A stretch of 64,000 bases of DNA from Nitrospira defluvii (lineage in GTDB: Bacteria > Nitrospirota > Nitrospiria > Nitrospirales > Nitrospiraceae): contig NZ_CAJNBJ010000001.1 of assembly GCF_905220995.1 (NCBI RefSeq), positions 868,001 through 932,000 on the forward strand, written 5' to 3'. Below are positions 26,001-38,035 of this stretch, one piece after another. Both the position numbers and the translations under genes were made by a program. How positions within the stretch are numbered: the stretch's first letter is position 1; every line of letters begins with the position of its first letter. Below the pieces are notes generated by a model. It saw only the letters and a list, made by a program, of their open reading frames with translations. It was not told the origin of the DNA and did not search any database.

Positions 26001-26423
26001 CTACATGCCCCGCCCCGCCCCCTCAAGCTCCGGCTGACTACCGGGGAGGATTTTCACCAAGGCGCTGCGGTACTCCCCCATCCGCTTCTCTTCTGCGGGA
26101 GTCACCTTAATTTCCTTGTCCCGTTGCATCCGTTCCAGATGATCGAGGACAGCCAGCAGCGGCTGCACCGCGCCCAGCACGTTGCCGACCTCGAACGCTT
26201 CGAGCGATTCGATGAGATAGTCCTGCAGGCCCCTATATGGAGAACGCCCGCTTTGCTCCCGAAATCGCAAGAGTGCCTGCTCGAACGCCTCCACGGCTTC
26301 CGGTTTAGGTTTGACCCCGGTCGGCACGGATGCGAGATGCACGACTGTCGGCAACTTGGAGGCGTAGCCTTTGAGCTGCGCAATCAGTTCACCGATCCGG
26401 TCAAGCACGGCACTGGTTTCCAT
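26001..26423 (-). CDS. Hypothetical helical protein
   Basis: 140 residues, not recognised. Predicted to be almost entirely helical, with heptad-like leucines in VGAVQPLLAVLDHLERMQ and in SRSPYRGL...DYLIESLEAFEVGNVLG. No signal peptide or membrane segment. The start is supported by a strong Shine-Dalgarno (gaggagtgac upstream of the ATG). It is the only gene of its unit. Confidence 0.65.
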   Translation of the reverse strand: METSAVLDRIGELIAQLKGYASKLPTVVHLASVPTGVKPKPEAVEAFEQALLRFREQSGRSPYRGLQDYLIESLEAFEVGNVLGAVQPLLAVLDHLERMQRDKEIKVTPAEEKRMGEYRSALVKILPGSQPELEGAGRGM

Positions 26424-26703
26424 CGTTCGTCACTCCTCACTCTCGCCGACCGTCATGTTCGGCATGTGCTTCAATCTGGCCCAGGCCGATCACCCGGAAC
26501 TCCTGGCAGGCCACGAAAAAACTTATTTCTGCATCATATATTGCGATCGGCCTACGTGCCGTATCGGCGCAGAATCACAGCAGGATGCGCAAAATCACCG
26601 TCCAGCAAGGCTACAGCGAGCGAAGAAGCGAATCGTACTCGAGCTGTACGATGAGCTTCTGAGTGATGCGAGCAGTCTGCTGGCAGACTGTTTCCCCATC
26701 GCG

Positions 26704-27687
26704 CTAGTGCGCCATGGCTGCGCGAAGAAGATCCTGCACCTGCTCCATATCAGGCGGACAGGGCACATCGAACTCATGATACTCCCCGCCGTTGGGATGC
26801 GTAAATCCCAGCGTGCGCGCGTGGAGCATGACCCGGGGAATCGTCACCCCGGCCACCGACATCACTTTGGCCCCGCCGTATGTCTTATCCCCGAGAATGG
26901 GATGATCGATTGACGTGAGATGGACCCGCAGCTGATGAGTGCGTCCCGTTCTGGGAAAGAGGCGCACATAGGCCGCGATCTTGCCGTACCGCTCCTCCAC
27001 CTGATAGTCGGTCGCCGAGGGTTTTGGCTTGGTCGTCCGCGCCGAAAACTTTTTCCGCTCTTTGGTATCGCGCCCGATCGCCAGTTCAATGAGGCCATGG
27101 CCCTTCTTGGGGCCCCCCCAAATCAAGGCTTCATACACCCTGGTGATCGTGTGGAGTTTGAACTGTGCAGCCAGTGCGCGATGCGCCTGGTCCGTTTTGG
27201 CAATCACCATCACCCCGGATGTGTCCTTATCCAACCGGTGTACGAGGCCAGGACGCTCCTTGCCTCCAATATGCGACGGAGTGACGCCCGATGTGGCGAA
27301 GTGATGCAGGAGCGCATTCACCAACGTCCCTGACCAATTCCCAGGCGCGGGGTGTACCACGAGGCCGGCCGGCTTATGGAGCACGAGCAACTCCGCATCT
27401 TCGTGGAGAATATCAAACGGGATGGCTTCGGGTTTGAGGTCCAGCGGTTCAGGCCGCGGCACCTCCAGCCGGATGCGGTCACCAGGTTTGATCTTCTGGC
27501 TCGGCCGGATTGTCTGCCCATTGATGAGAATGCGCCCTTCCCCGATCAAACGCTGCAAGGCCGAGCGAGAAAAAGTCGGGTCGCGATTGGCAAGGAAGAC
27601 ATCGATCCGCTTCGACGATTCTCCACCGGTCACAACAATTTCAACCGGAGTGGTGCTTACCCTATTCACGTGGTGACTGCCTGACAT
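26704..27687 (-). CDS. RluD-family pseudouridine synthase (paralogue 1)
   Basis: 327 residues. An S4 RNA-binding domain (about 20-80: KRIDVFLANRDPTFSRSALQRLI) precedes the RluA/RluD catalytic domain with the active-site Asp in VHRLDKDTSGVMV and the conserved GRTHQLRVH and HPILGDKTYGG blocks. RluD modifies uridines 1911, 1915 and 1917 of helix 69 of 23S rRNA. A second member lies at 28518-29480, so which one is RluD proper cannot be decided here. The ATG at 27687 is preferred over one 10 codons upstream. Confidence 0.9.
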   Translation of the reverse strand: MSGSHHVNRVSTTPVEIVVTGGESSKRIDVFLANRDPTFSRSALQRLIGEGRILINGQTIRPSQKIKPGDRIRLEVPRPEPLDLKPEAIPFDILHEDAELLVLHKPAGLVVHPAPGNWSGTLVNALLHHFATSGVTPSHIGGKERPGLVHRLDKDTSGVMVIAKTDQAHRALAAQFKLHTITRVYEALIWGGPKKGHGLIELAIGRDTKERKKFSARTTKPKPSATDYQVEERYGKIAAYVRLFPRTGRTHQLRVHLTSIDHPILGDKTYGGAKVMSVAGVTIPRVMLHARTLGFTHPNGGEYHEFDVPCPPDMEQVQDLLRAAMAH

Positions 27688-28049
27688 CCTGCAACATGCG
27701 TAGTCATAGGCTGCCACAGAGGCTGGTCAAACACAAGGTGCCCGCTCCGTCCCCATCCTCTACACACTTCACACACATGTCGTCCACAATCCATCCACAT
27801 GTTGTGCTGCCTCGTCGCGGCTTTTAACCCCCGCACGACTGTACGTATGGTCGTTCATTTCTGTCAGTGGTGCGTTGGATTTGACACCATGTTTCTGCGC
27901 ATCCCCATGGTGTCGCATGATGGCACACTCGCATCCCAGAAAAAATTCATGTTGTTAGCGTCATGCCTATGCCTCTCGCCACAGGCACCTGACTTGCTTA
28001 TTTAGAGAGAGGGTTTGCCGCTTCAACATGTGGAGATTGTGACGATCCA
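27688..28049. other. Intergenic region with an inverted repeat and DnaA-box-like motifs
   Basis: 362 bases upstream of both the pseudouridine synthase and the PilZ gene. No gene is visible. A 9-bp inverted repeat (gacaccatg 27883-27891, catggtgtc 27906-27914) could be an operator. Several tccaca motifs lie here, and a perfect DnaA-box sequence ttatccaca is at 28063-28071 just inside the next gene. Confidence 0.4.
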
Positions 28050-28535
28050 ATGGCTGCTGATTTTATCCACAGAATCCTCAAGTCGCTGCAAGACACGTTC
28101 GTTCCGACAACGGAAGCTCTGCCCCCCATTGTGGACAACCGGACTGAGCAGCCCATGCCGCCCTCCGTGCGCGACCGGCGCATCGACACTCGCTTCGCCG
28201 TCAGGACTCCTTGCACTTACGAGTTGATGGAAGAACATGGCTCCGACGCCTCTACACTACTAGGGAAGGCCTATTCGTTGAATGTCAGCTCGGACGGCAT
28301 TCTCCTGCTCCTTGACCAAAAGCCGCAGAGCAGACAACTACTCAGTCTTCAGAATCCGGCACTGCAGCGACAACGCTCACTGACGTTGTTCGAGGTGCGC
28401 TGGTCCACTCACCTCCCGGTGGGCGCCACGCACCCGCGCTACCTGGTCGGTTGCCGCCTCGCCTTCGGCCGGTTCCCCTACTTCCTCGTCCAGCGCCAAC
28501 ACCTCGACCGAGACATCTCAGGCCTCTCGCTCTAA
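28050..28535 (+). CDS. PilZ domain protein
   Basis: 161 residues. The c-di-GMP-binding PilZ signature is recognisable: RRIDTRFAVRTPCTYEL (RxxxR region, about 42-58) followed by SLNVSSDGILLLLD (the DxSxxG-like motif is NVSSDG), then the FEVRW and YLVGCRLAFG strands. It should bind c-di-GMP and link the GGDEF protein at 17.9 kb to a cellular output. Its last 18 bases overlap the 3' end of the convergent pseudouridine synthase gene. No Shine-Dalgarno is obvious before the ATG. Confidence 0.8.
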   Translation: MAADFIHRILKSLQDTFVPTTEALPPIVDNRTEQPMPPSVRDRRIDTRFAVRTPCTYELMEEHGSDASTLLGKAYSLNVSSDGILLLLDQKPQSRQLLSLQNPALQRQRSLTLFEVRWSTHLPVGATHPRYLVGCRLAFGRFPYFLVQRQHLDRDISGLSL

Positions 28536-29480
28536 CCGCTCATCACCCACCGGCGCGAATGGCCGGCCGGCATAGAGCCCTTGTCGTACGGCCTGAAAAT
28601 CAAGCGGAACGTCGGCCGTCCACTCGCCATACAGCCCGGTGGCAGGATGCCTGAACCCCAGCGTACGGGCATGCAGCATGACCCGCGGAATCTCATACCC
28701 CGCTATCGCAACGACTCGCTCACCCCCGTAGGATCTGTCACCGAGGATGGGATGGCCGATGACGTGAAGATGCGCCCTTATTTGGTGCGTGCGACCTGTG
28801 TGTGGACTGAGCACGAGGCGGGCGGCCACCTTGTCGAACACCTCTTCGACTCGATAGTCTGTGACCGCAGGTTTCGGCTGAAGCGATTGGGTTGAGGTGC
28901 GTTTGGGATGGTGCCGATCCGGACCAATCGCCGCCTCGATCCGGCCTTCCGATTGAGCCGGCACACCCACGACCAGCGCTTCATACTGACGGGTAATGGA
29001 ATGCCGTTCGAACTGCTCCGACAGTTTTCGGTGCGCCTCCTCTGTCTTGGCCACCACCATCACTCCGGATGTGTCTTTATCCAACCGATGCACGACGCCC
29101 GGTGTCGCGGCCCCGCCTCCGCGGGCGCAATGGTCCAGCAATGCATTCAGCAGTGTATTGGACCAATGTCCAGGGGACGGGTGGGTCACGATCCCGGCGG
29201 GCTTATTCAGCACCAGACACGCATGATCCTCAAACAGGATCTCCAACTGTTGTGTCTCGCCAGCGATGCGTAATGGGGCTGGCTGGGGAGTATCAAAGAC
29301 AATGACATCTCCAGCCCTGATGCGCTGACTCGATTTGGCGATGTGATTATTCACCCGCACCCAGCCCGCCGTAATCATCCGCTGCAAGGCCGCGCGCGAG
29401 AGCTTCGGCTCGCGTTGTACGAGGAAGACATCCAACCGTTTGGGCTGCTCCCCCGCGGAGATGATAAATTCCGTCTGCAT
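28518..29480 (-). CDS. RluD-family pseudouridine synthase (paralogue 2)
   Basis: 320 residues with the same architecture as the gene at 26704-27687: S4 domain (PKRLDVFLVQREPKLSRAAL), catalytic VHRLDKDTSGVMV, GRTHQIRAH, HPILGDRSYGG and a closing RVMLHARTLGF. The two are clearly paralogous, and one probably modifies a different rRNA or tRNA position (RluD versus RluC/RluA). The 3' end overlaps the PilZ gene tail to tail. Confidence 0.9.
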   Translation of the reverse strand: MQTEFIISAGEQPKRLDVFLVQREPKLSRAALQRMITAGWVRVNNHIAKSSQRIRAGDVIVFDTPQPAPLRIAGETQQLEILFEDHACLVLNKPAGIVTHPSPGHWSNTLLNALLDHCARGGGAATPGVVHRLDKDTSGVMVVAKTEEAHRKLSEQFERHSITRQYEALVVGVPAQSEGRIEAAIGPDRHHPKRTSTQSLQPKPAVTDYRVEEVFDKVAARLVLSPHTGRTHQIRAHLHVIGHPILGDRSYGGERVVAIAGYEIPRVMLHARTLGFRHPATGLYGEWTADVPLDFQAVRQGLYAGRPFAPVGDERLEREA

Positions 29481-30007
29481 AGCGCGGCTACGCTACGGCA
29501 GCGTGGCAACCGAATGCAATCGGAGAAGTTCTTACATGGTTCGGCCCTATCAAGAGCGTCGTTGAAATCAGTCCGTGGTGATCAACGACCTGCAGCGCGA
29601 GAGTTTTCCGCGTGGCTGAACTGGCAGATGTGTGAGAGCAGGATCACTTCAATACGTGCAATCTCCGCATTGGACAACCCCTTGACTCCGGAGTAGGATA
29701 CATCATCGTATGATCTTGCGGGCACGCTGGTTCGTACGGGCAAGGAGCTGGGGCAATGCCTTCGGTACCTTCCCACGACCGGTCGCTTCTCCAGGAGGCC
29801 ATCGATAGGGCCGGCATCCCGGCTCATCGCTCCTCCCCTTCATCAGGGTCGATACTTATCCCATTCTCCTCATTCGCCCGGCAATTGCTCTCGTCTGTCC
29901 TCCCACTTTCGCAAGCACTCACGGGCCAGACCGTACTGTGCCATTCATCTGCCCACGTGGTGCGCCGGCCAGACCGGACCACCCGTGTGCGCCACAAGGA
30001 GGTTGTC
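29481..30007. other. Intergenic region upstream of the DUF3365 gene
   Basis: 527 bases without a supported gene. A weak promoter-like pair (TTGGAC, 18 bases, TAGGAT around 29670-29700) points toward the DUF3365 gene. Short open frames in this stretch lack start signals and motifs. Confidence 0.35.
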
Positions 30008-30604
30008 ATGACATCCTTTCAAAAATTGCTGCGGGTCGCGACGGTGCTGGGATTCGCATTAGTCGGCGCGACGGTGTTGTGGCCTAGTCGAGCACTGACT
30101 GAGAATGCGACTGTCACTCTGCCGATCGAAACGGTAGCCAATTACATCCACGCCGTCATTGAAGCAGACCGGGATGTGTATACCAGACATGTCGTCGAGC
30201 GCTTGCAAACAAAGGGTGTGGTCGTGGCATCGGAGAACTGGGAGCAGAAGAATACGCTGCCTCTACCGGCTCAGTTCCTGATGGAGTCAGGACGGTACAT
30301 CGCCAAGAAAGGCCTGGGCATCCAATATCGCCTGATCAGTCTGTGGCCGATCAACAAGCGCAATGTTGCGGGGAACGAGCTTGAGAAGGCCGGGCTCGGA
30401 ACCATCTTGACGCAACCGAATCGACCCCACACCGGCTTTATGAAGATCGGGGAGACACGCTATTTTCAAGCGGTGTATGCCGATCTCGCAGCCACCCAAG
30501 CCTGCCTCGGTTGCCACAACGCGCATCCCGACAGTCCCAAACGTGATTTCAAGCTCAATGACGTGATGGGTGCCATCGTGATTACAATCCCCGTCGGACA
30601 ATAA
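30008..30604 (+). CDS. DUF3365 (Tll0287-like) haem-binding protein
   Basis: 198 residues. An N-terminal signal peptide (VATVLGFALVGATVLWPSRA) exports it to the periplasm. It carries one c-type haem motif, Cys166-Leu-Gly-Cys169-His170, in TQACLGCHNAHPDSPKRDF, and the typical DUF3365 body (NRPHTGFMKIG, YFQAVYADLA, VMGAIVITIPV). Members bind haem and are found as redox or gas sensors. The start is fixed by an excellent Shine-Dalgarno (aaggagg) seven bases before the ATG. No neighbouring redox gene is evident. Confidence 0.85.
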   Translation: MTSFQKLLRVATVLGFALVGATVLWPSRALTENATVTLPIETVANYIHAVIEADRDVYTRHVVERLQTKGVVVASENWEQKNTLPLPAQFLMESGRYIAKKGLGIQYRLISLWPINKRNVAGNELEKAGLGTILTQPNRPHTGFMKIGETRYFQAVYADLAATQACLGCHNAHPDSPKRDFKLNDVMGAIVITIPVGQ

Positions 30605-30738
30605 TATCGCGGATGTTCGGCACTCCGTCATTCAGGCGCCGCGACCAGACCGGCAGGACGTACCACGATCCTGCCGGTGGGAACAGGTCCGCTCCTTCAC
30701 CTGCAACCCTGCGAGTCTGCTCCAGGGAGGAGTGCGGA

Positions 30739-31623
30739 TCACGGAGTTGGTATGCTACGGATTTCGCGACGCTTTAATCGATCAAGCTCTGCGTCCTTTT
30801 CCGCGAGTTGCTGCTTCAGTCGTTCGATCTCTTCCCGTAGTCGATAAACAATCCCTTCCCAATCCACCGGCCCGGAGCTGGATGGTCCCGACCGTCGGAT
30901 ATCAGATTCAGGCGCAGCGACTGCCCCGGGTGATCCACCCGCATGCAGGGAGGTTAGCGCCGACCCCGTACGGTGGAGGGGAGAGAGAAATTCCGTGTGA
31001 TCGAGAATCACTTCGCTGGCCGATGCTCGATGTCCGCCTGACCAATTGGCTTTGGTGGCGATCACATATCTGGGTGAATCAAACGACAAGACGCCGCCGC
31101 TGCCTTGAACGGAATGGAGAGGATTCGCCCGCACACGTGCAAGCTCTGGGGAATTCGCCGGGAGCGGGAGTCGATGATTCGCGATCACCAGATGGAGCTT
31201 GCCCTCTTCAACAAACATTCCGCCGGACGTGATTTCTCGACCTGTGCCTTGTTGCCCGGCAAGCGTAAAGACGATCCATTCATGGGGCGTCGCTTCTTGA
31301 AAAGACTTCCGAACGGTGGGCACAAGGAGGTTGATCTCTTCCAACGAGAAGACAGAACGCGGCGGTCTCGCGTGATCCATCAGGCCGACTCGTTCTTGAA
31401 CGATCAATCGGCTGAGGACGGCAGAGAGCTCTTCATCGCTCCACACAATCGGATGATCATACCGTGGGGATGCACTGCCGGCATCGAGAAAGGAGTCGAG
31501 CCGCACAAACCAGGAGGAGTCCTGTTCAATGACTCGACTTGTTAATATCGGCCCGGCACAGCCGAGACAGAAGAGGATCGCGAGACCAAGGAAGCAAGAA
31601 TGCAATGACGTGGTTCGTAACAC
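30739..31623 (-). CDS. Hypothetical lipoprotein with C-terminal coiled coil
   Basis: 294 residues. A lipobox (ILFCLGCAG, acylated Cys about 22) makes it a membrane-anchored lipoprotein. The middle region has mixed strands (HEWIVFTLAGQQGTGREIT, GKLHLVIANHR) and is unlike known enzymes. The last 45 residues form a coiled coil (YRLREEIERLKQQLAEKDAE). A role in envelope structure is plausible but not shown. It ends 68 bases upstream of the ATP synthase operon on the same strand, after which no further gene is read in that direction. Confidence 0.7.
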   Translation of the reverse strand: MLRTTSLHSCFLGLAILFCLGCAGPILTSRVIEQDSSWFVRLDSFLDAGSASPRYDHPIVWSDEELSAVLSRLIVQERVGLMDHARPPRSVFSLEEINLLVPTVRKSFQEATPHEWIVFTLAGQQGTGREITSGGMFVEEGKLHLVIANHRLPLPANSPELARVRANPLHSVQGSGGVLSFDSPRYVIATKANWSGGHRASASEVILDHTEFLSPLHRTGSALTSLHAGGSPGAVAAPESDIRRSGPSSSGPVDWEGIVYRLREEIERLKQQLAEKDAELDRLKRREIRSIPTP

Positions 31624-31691
31624 CTGACGTCACCCGACAACGGATCAGGGAGGAGCAATTGACAGACTACGTGACGTATCGGGAAGAGAGG

Positions 31692-32114
31692 TTAGGCGTG
31701 CCCGGATTTCTTGGCACGGTCCGCGATCTTTTTTCGGAGACGAGCCTTTTCGAGACTGATCTGAGCCTCTTTCACTTCTGAAGGGAGCCCACCGGCCTGC
31801 AGCCGCTGCTCGGCCTTTTCGACGGCCTGTTGCGCACGACCGACATCGATGTCTTCGGCTTTCTCGGCAATCTCCGCCATCACAGTGACTTTGGAAGGCG
31901 TCACCTCGGCGTAACCCCACAGGATCGACATATAGTGCCACGCGTCCTGATTCTTGTACCGCAACTCTCCGATGCGCAGGCTGGACAACAGGTGGCAATG
32001 TCCCGGCAGGACGCCGAACTCGCCCTCACTGCCTGGGGCGATGACCTCATCGACCTCCTGACTCAAGAGCAACTTTTCCGGCGTCACAACTTCTAAGAGA
32101 ATCTTCCCTGCCAT
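31692..32114 (-). CDS. atpC: ATP synthase F1 epsilon subunit
   Basis: 140 residues. The N-terminal beta-sandwich starts with LLEVVTPEKLLLSQEVDEVIAPGSEGEFGVLPGH, the family signature, and is followed by a C-terminal helical hairpin rich in Ala, Glu and Lys. Epsilon sits on gamma in the central stalk and inhibits ATP hydrolysis. It is the last gene of the F1 operon, 122 bases after atpD. Confidence 0.95.
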   Translation of the reverse strand: MAGKILLEVVTPEKLLLSQEVDEVIAPGSEGEFGVLPGHCHLLSSLRIGELRYKNQDAWHYMSILWGYAEVTPSKVTVMAEIAEKAEDIDVGRAQQAVEKAEQRLQAGGLPSEVKEAQISLEKARLRKKIADRAKKSGHA

Positions 32115-32236
32115 CTTTTTCTACCACTCCCTTGGCACCATGAGGGAGAAGCGATGCGGCCTCTCCTGCGCGCGTCCAACGAGGGCCTTCAGGCCGCGCG
32201 TTGCGCGAGCAAAGAGGACGCTCGATTCGCGCCCTC

Positions 32237-33715
<1,479 letters not shown>

Positions 33716-33746
33716 TTACCGCGTGCAGCATTCCTCATTCCACTTT

Positions 33747-34631
33747 TTATTTCAGGGCTTCTGCGCCGCCCACGATGTCCATGAGTTCTTTGGTGATAGC
33801 CGCTTGGCGAGTCTTGTTGTAATACAAGGTGACTTTTTTGATGAGTTGCCCTGCATTGCGAGTCGCGCCGTCCATGGCCGCCATTCGTGCGCCATGTTCT
33901 GCGGCCGCCGACTCCAGCAAGATTCGGTAGGTCTGAATCTGAAAGTGCTTCGGAACCAACGCGCTCAGAAGCTCGCCCTCATCAGGCTCATACAGATAGC
34001 TGCCCCCAAGGGAGGAACCCTCGGTGGCTTGTGGCGCACCGAACTCCGCCGCCGCATCGATTGGGAACAGCTTTTCGACAATCACTCGCTGTTGGATGGC
34101 AGACTTAAACTCGTTGTAGACCACATAGAGTTCGTCGAACGTACCCTTGATGAAATTTTCGGTCAGGTCGCCACCGATGTCGATAGCGTGCTCGAAGCTC
34201 AACTTATCGAAAATCCCCGTCCACTCCTGCCGGATCGGCCACGAGCGGCGGCGGAAATAGTCCCGGCCCTTACGTCCGATCAGACTGAGATTAACCGACA
34301 ACCCTTGCGACTCGCATTGCCGGACAAATTCGGCGCTCTTTCTGACGATGTTGCCGTTGAAACCGCCGCAGAGACCACGATCGCTCGTGACGACGAGGAT
34401 TTCGATCTTCTTCCCCTCGCGTTTTTGAAGCAAGGGATGGGATGTACGGTTCACGCGCTGACTCAGATTGCTGAGCACGCCGCGCATTTTGTGCGCGTAC
34501 GGACGGGCGGCAAGAATACGATCTTGCGAGCGCTTGAGCTTGGCCGCCGCGACCATTTTCATGGCCTTGGTGATTTTTTGGGTATTTTTGAAGGCGGCAA
34601 TTTTCCGCCTGAGAGATTGTAAGCTCGGCAT
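33747..34631 (-). CDS. atpG: ATP synthase F1 gamma subunit
   Basis: 294 residues. The N-terminal helix (LRRKIAAFKNTQKITKAMKMVAAAKL) and C-terminal helix (GAMDGATRNAGQLIKKVTLYYNKTRQAAITKEL, in the variant AAMDGATRNA) form the coiled-coil rotor; the Rossmann-like middle holds VTSDRGLCGGFNGNI. It lies between atpA and atpD as usual. Confidence 0.97.
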   Translation of the reverse strand: MPSLQSLRRKIAAFKNTQKITKAMKMVAAAKLKRSQDRILAARPYAHKMRGVLSNLSQRVNRTSHPLLQKREGKKIEILVVTSDRGLCGGFNGNIVRKSAEFVRQCESQGLSVNLSLIGRKGRDYFRRRSWPIRQEWTGIFDKLSFEHAIDIGGDLTENFIKGTFDELYVVYNEFKSAIQQRVIVEKLFPIDAAAEFGAPQATEGSSLGGSYLYEPDEGELLSALVPKHFQIQTYRILLESAAAEHGARMAAMDGATRNAGQLIKKVTLYYNKTRQAAITKELMDIVGGAEALK

Positions 34632-34713
34632 ATTTTACGGAAGCAGACCGGTCCGATTGGACGATTCAGTGAAGAGAGGAATGGTCACTCCCCAATCACG
34701 CAATCACGAAGTC

Positions 34714-36231
<1,518 letters not shown>

Positions 36232-36233
36232 GG

Positions 36234-36773
36234 CTACTCCTTGGTCAACACACGCTGCATGGCGCTCAGTCGGCCCCGGACCGTGCTATCTACGACGGTG
36301 CTGCCCAGGCGGATATGGAGGCCGGCGACATGTTCAGGTTCTGTATGGAAAGTGACATCGACATCGCGCTTCAAGACATCGCGCAATCGGGTCGTGATCC
36401 GATCCTGCTCGATCGCAGGCAAGGCGGTTGCGGAGGACACGAGCACTTGCTGCGTCCCTTTGGATTCATCCACCAGCTTGGCAAAGGCCTCGGCGATGTC
36501 GGGCAGGAAACTGACGCGATTTTTTTTTACTAACTGATCGAGGAACCGCTTGACGACCGCCGGACACCCGAGCCTGGTGGCCACTTCGATCAGCACCCCG
36601 AGCTTGGTGGCTTCCGGAAATACCGGTGAGGCGACGGCATGCCGCAGGGCGGCTGATTGCGCGAAGGCCTCTCCTAAGCCGTTCAAAGCCACGCGGGCCG
36701 ACTCGATGCTGGGAGTGTCAAGCAGTTCAAACAGAGCTTTTGCGTATCGACGTGCGACGGCTGTCTTAATCAC
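36234..36773 (-). CDS. atpH: ATP synthase delta subunit
   Basis: 179 residues. The N-terminus [15 protein letters not shown] and the helical body are typical of delta/OSCP, which ties the F1 head to the stator b subunit. GTG at 36773 is the start; a weak Shine-Dalgarno precedes it. The b subunit gene (atpF) that usually comes just before atpH is not here; the next gene upstream is mnmA. Confidence 0.92.
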   Translation of the reverse strand: MIKTAVARRYAKALFELLDTPSIESARVALNGLGEAFAQSAALRHAVASPVFPEATKLGVLIEVATRLGCPAVVKRFLDQLVKKNRVSFLPDIAEAFAKLVDESKGTQQVLVSSATALPAIEQDRITTRLRDVLKRDVDVTFHTEPEHVAGLHIRLGSTVVDSTVRGRLSAMQRVLTKE

Positions 36774-36851
36774 AATGACTATCCGCTACGGTTAACCGTG
36801 TTTTGATCAAACGGGAAGCTTGCGTGCGGTGGGCACGACAAAAAGCGCGCC

Positions 36852-36881
36852 AAGTTAGCATTCAAACGCGGGCACTGTCAA
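36852..36881 (-). promoter_or_regulatory. Candidate promoter of the F1 operon
   Basis: On the minus strand TTGACA (36881-36876), an 18-base spacer and TAACTT (36857-36852) lie in the 147-base gap between mnmA and atpH. Only the -35 box is a strong match. It would make the F1 genes a separate transcription unit. Confidence 0.4.
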
Positions 36882-36920
36882 GGAGAGAACGTGACCCGGA
36901 GGGTGCGAACGACCTACAAC

Positions 36921-38006
36921 CTAGGAACGTTGAATAATCCCGCCCCCAAGAACCTGGTCGCCGCGATAAAAGACCGCGGACTGTCCAGGGCTCAGAGCCC
37001 CCTGCGGCTGGTGAAATCGAACCAACAGAGTCCCGTCACCTGAGGGAAGGAGGGTCGCAGCGATCGGCGGCGTCGCATAACGAATCTTCACCTCGGCTTC
37101 CACCGGGTGCGTGCCAATCCCCTCGGCGAAAAGCCTAAGCTCGCCGACCAGACAATGCGACTGCGCCAGCTGCTCGCCCGCACACAACACGACCTGGCCT
37201 GACTCCGGCACCACCTTTTGCACGTACAACCGCTGTCCCACCGCCACACCGAGTCCACGGCGCTGGCCAGGGGTATAAAAGGCGATGCCCTCATGCCGTC
37301 CCAACACTTCTCCATCGACGCCCACGAAGGTCCCTGGCTGCCTCAGTTCCGGCCGTTCCTTCTCCAGGAACGTGCGATAGTCACCATGACTCACAAAACA
37401 AATTTCCTGGCTCTCCTTCAGCTCTTCGACCGGCAATCCCAGGACTTCCGCCTCCTGCCACACTTCCTGCTTGTGCATGCGCCCAACCGGAAAGAGCATC
37501 TTGGGCAGCCAGGCGGCATTCATGCGATAGAGAAAATAGCTCTGGTCCTTCCGCGCGTCTAACGCCCGATGCAGCGACCAGCCTTCCTCGCCCCGCTCGA
37601 CACGCGCATAATGCCCGGTCGCGACATAGTCCATCCCACGCTCCTGAGCCAGCGCATAGAGCGAATGTAGCTTCACACGTTCATTGCACCGGACGCACGG
37701 ATTCGGGGTCGTGCCAGACGCATACCCCGTCACGAAGTCGTCGATGACGCCCTGCTGAAAGACTGCTCGGCGATCGACCACCTCATAAGGAATACGTAGA
37801 CGCTGCGCGACGAACTTCGCGATGCCGATCTTGCAGCATCCACGCTCTTCCCAGCGTTTCGATACGGCAACCTGCTCGTCTTCGTGCTCCCACACCTGCA
37901 GCGTGACACCGTGGACATCGTAACCTTGTCGCACGAGCAACGCCGCAGCGACGGAGCTATCCACTCCGCCGCTCATACCTAGCAGCACGGTTTGGCGTTT
38001 CATCAT
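36921..38006 (-). CDS. mnmA: tRNA 2-thiouridylase MnmA
   Basis: Forms 2-thiouridine at position 34 of tRNAs for Lys, Glu and Gln. 361 residues, with the PP-loop GMSGGVDSSVAAALL at the N-terminus, the catalytic Cys in NPCVRCNERVK, the DQSYFLYRM block, and the second catalytic Cys in QEICFVSHGDYRTFL. The MnmEG enzyme pair, which acts on the same wobble base, is encoded 5-8 kb away. Confidence 0.97.
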   Translation of the reverse strand: MMKRQTVLLGMSGGVDSSVAAALLVRQGYDVHGVTLQVWEHEDEQVAVSKRWEERGCCKIGIAKFVAQRLRIPYEVVDRRAVFQQGVIDDFVTGYASGTTPNPCVRCNERVKLHSLYALAQERGMDYVATGHYARVERGEEGWSLHRALDARKDQSYFLYRMNAAWLPKMLFPVGRMHKQEVWQEAEVLGLPVEELKESQEICFVSHGDYRTFLEKERPELRQPGTFVGVDGEVLGRHEGIAFYTPGQRRGLGVAVGQRLYVQKVVPESGQVVLCAGEQLAQSHCLVGELRLFAEGIGTHPVEAEVKIRYATPPIAATLLPSGDGTLLVRFHQPQGALSPGQSAVFYRGDQVLGGGIIQRS

Positions 38007-38035
38007 GACGACCGGGAGGGTATTGGGACGATGAT

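Noticed and set aside
26455-26913. Open frame on the + strand starting MFGMCFNLAQADHPELL
   Set aside because: Its second half runs antisense through the pseudouridine synthase gene, it has no recognised motif, and its start has no clear Shine-Dalgarno.
29582-29827. Minus-strand open frame ending in GLSNAEIARIEVILLSH
   Set aside because: The only ATG gives an unlikely basic leader, no Shine-Dalgarno is visible and no family is recognised.
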